The notes below the pieces were generated by a model. The model ran no database searches, was not told where the DNA came from, and saw nothing but the letters and a program-made list of their open reading frames with translations. The translations under genes were made by a program, and so were the position numbers. From positions 114,979 through 178,978 of the forward strand of contig NZ_JACJPL010000028.1 of NCBI RefSeq assembly GCF_014696065.1: a DNA stretch of 64,000 bases. Reading direction: 5' to 3'. This document shows positions 63,999 through 64,000 of this stretch, in pieces. This stretch comes from Leptolyngbya sp. FACHB-261. Its GTDB lineage: Bacteria > Cyanobacteriota > Cyanobacteriia > FACHB-261. Position 1 is the stretch's first letter. Each line of letters starts with the position of its first letter.

Positions 63999-64000
63999 GC

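Overview
The window is chromosomal DNA of a cyanobacterium, probably a filamentous or otherwise large-genome species. The evidence is family content: DUF1822, DUF928, a DUF4278 protein, a Tic22-like lipoprotein, CHAT proteases fused to CHASE2 and to a filamentous-haemagglutinin domain, a kinase carrying a WD40 propeller, and a cluster of HIP1 octamers (GCGATCGC). No rRNA, tRNA, CRISPR array, transposase or integrase was recognised.

Left region (1-9.5 kb, minus strand). One apparent operon reads right to left: two acidic coiled-coil proteins, a glycine-rich repeat protein, two more coiled-coil proteins, a second unknown protein, a decayed coiled-coil copy, a Ser/Thr kinase with a seven-bladed WD40 propeller, and an FHA-domain protein that runs off the edge. 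Kinase and FHA genes overlap as ATGA. The kinase may phosphorylate the Thr-rich coiled-coil proteins and the FHA protein may read the mark; this is inference.

10-19.7 kb, plus strand. An operon encodes a sigma-like factor, a DUF1822 protein, a CHAT-CHASE2 membrane protein, a peptidoglycan-binding/DUF928 exported protein and a 1489-residue haemagglutinin-type protein ending in a CHAT protease. It resembles an envelope sensing and proteolysis system. Two small minus-strand genes and a possible decayed gene follow.

20.9-35.1 kb, plus strand. Three adjacent, tightly spaced genes encode proteins of 2431, 1237 and 1043 residues that I cannot assign to a known system. The first holds an OmpA-like segment and a long beta-rich core, the second has fibronectin-III-like stretches, and the third ends in a phospholipase-D-like fold with lost catalytic residues. 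None has a signal peptide. This is the best candidate for an undescribed system.

35.2-52.2 kb. This is mainly ordinary chromosome: an ArsR/DUF2087 regulator with its operator, threonine synthase, a Tic22-like lipoprotein, an alpha-L-fucosidase, an SDR oxidoreductase, a LprI-like protein, an MDR oxidoreductase beside an HxlR remnant, a glycerol operon (glpF-glpK-glpD) facing a SorC regulator, a GT39 glycosyltransferase and an FHA protein.

52.3-64 kb. An NHLP-type peptide export locus lies on the minus strand: MinD-like ATPase, two cyclic-nucleotide-binding-domain proteins, HlyD-type adaptor, C39 peptidase ABC transporter and second ABC transporter. On the opposite strand are a PhnD-like lipoprotein, preceded by operator-like repeats, and a 72-residue double-glycine precursor peptide that is the likely cargo.
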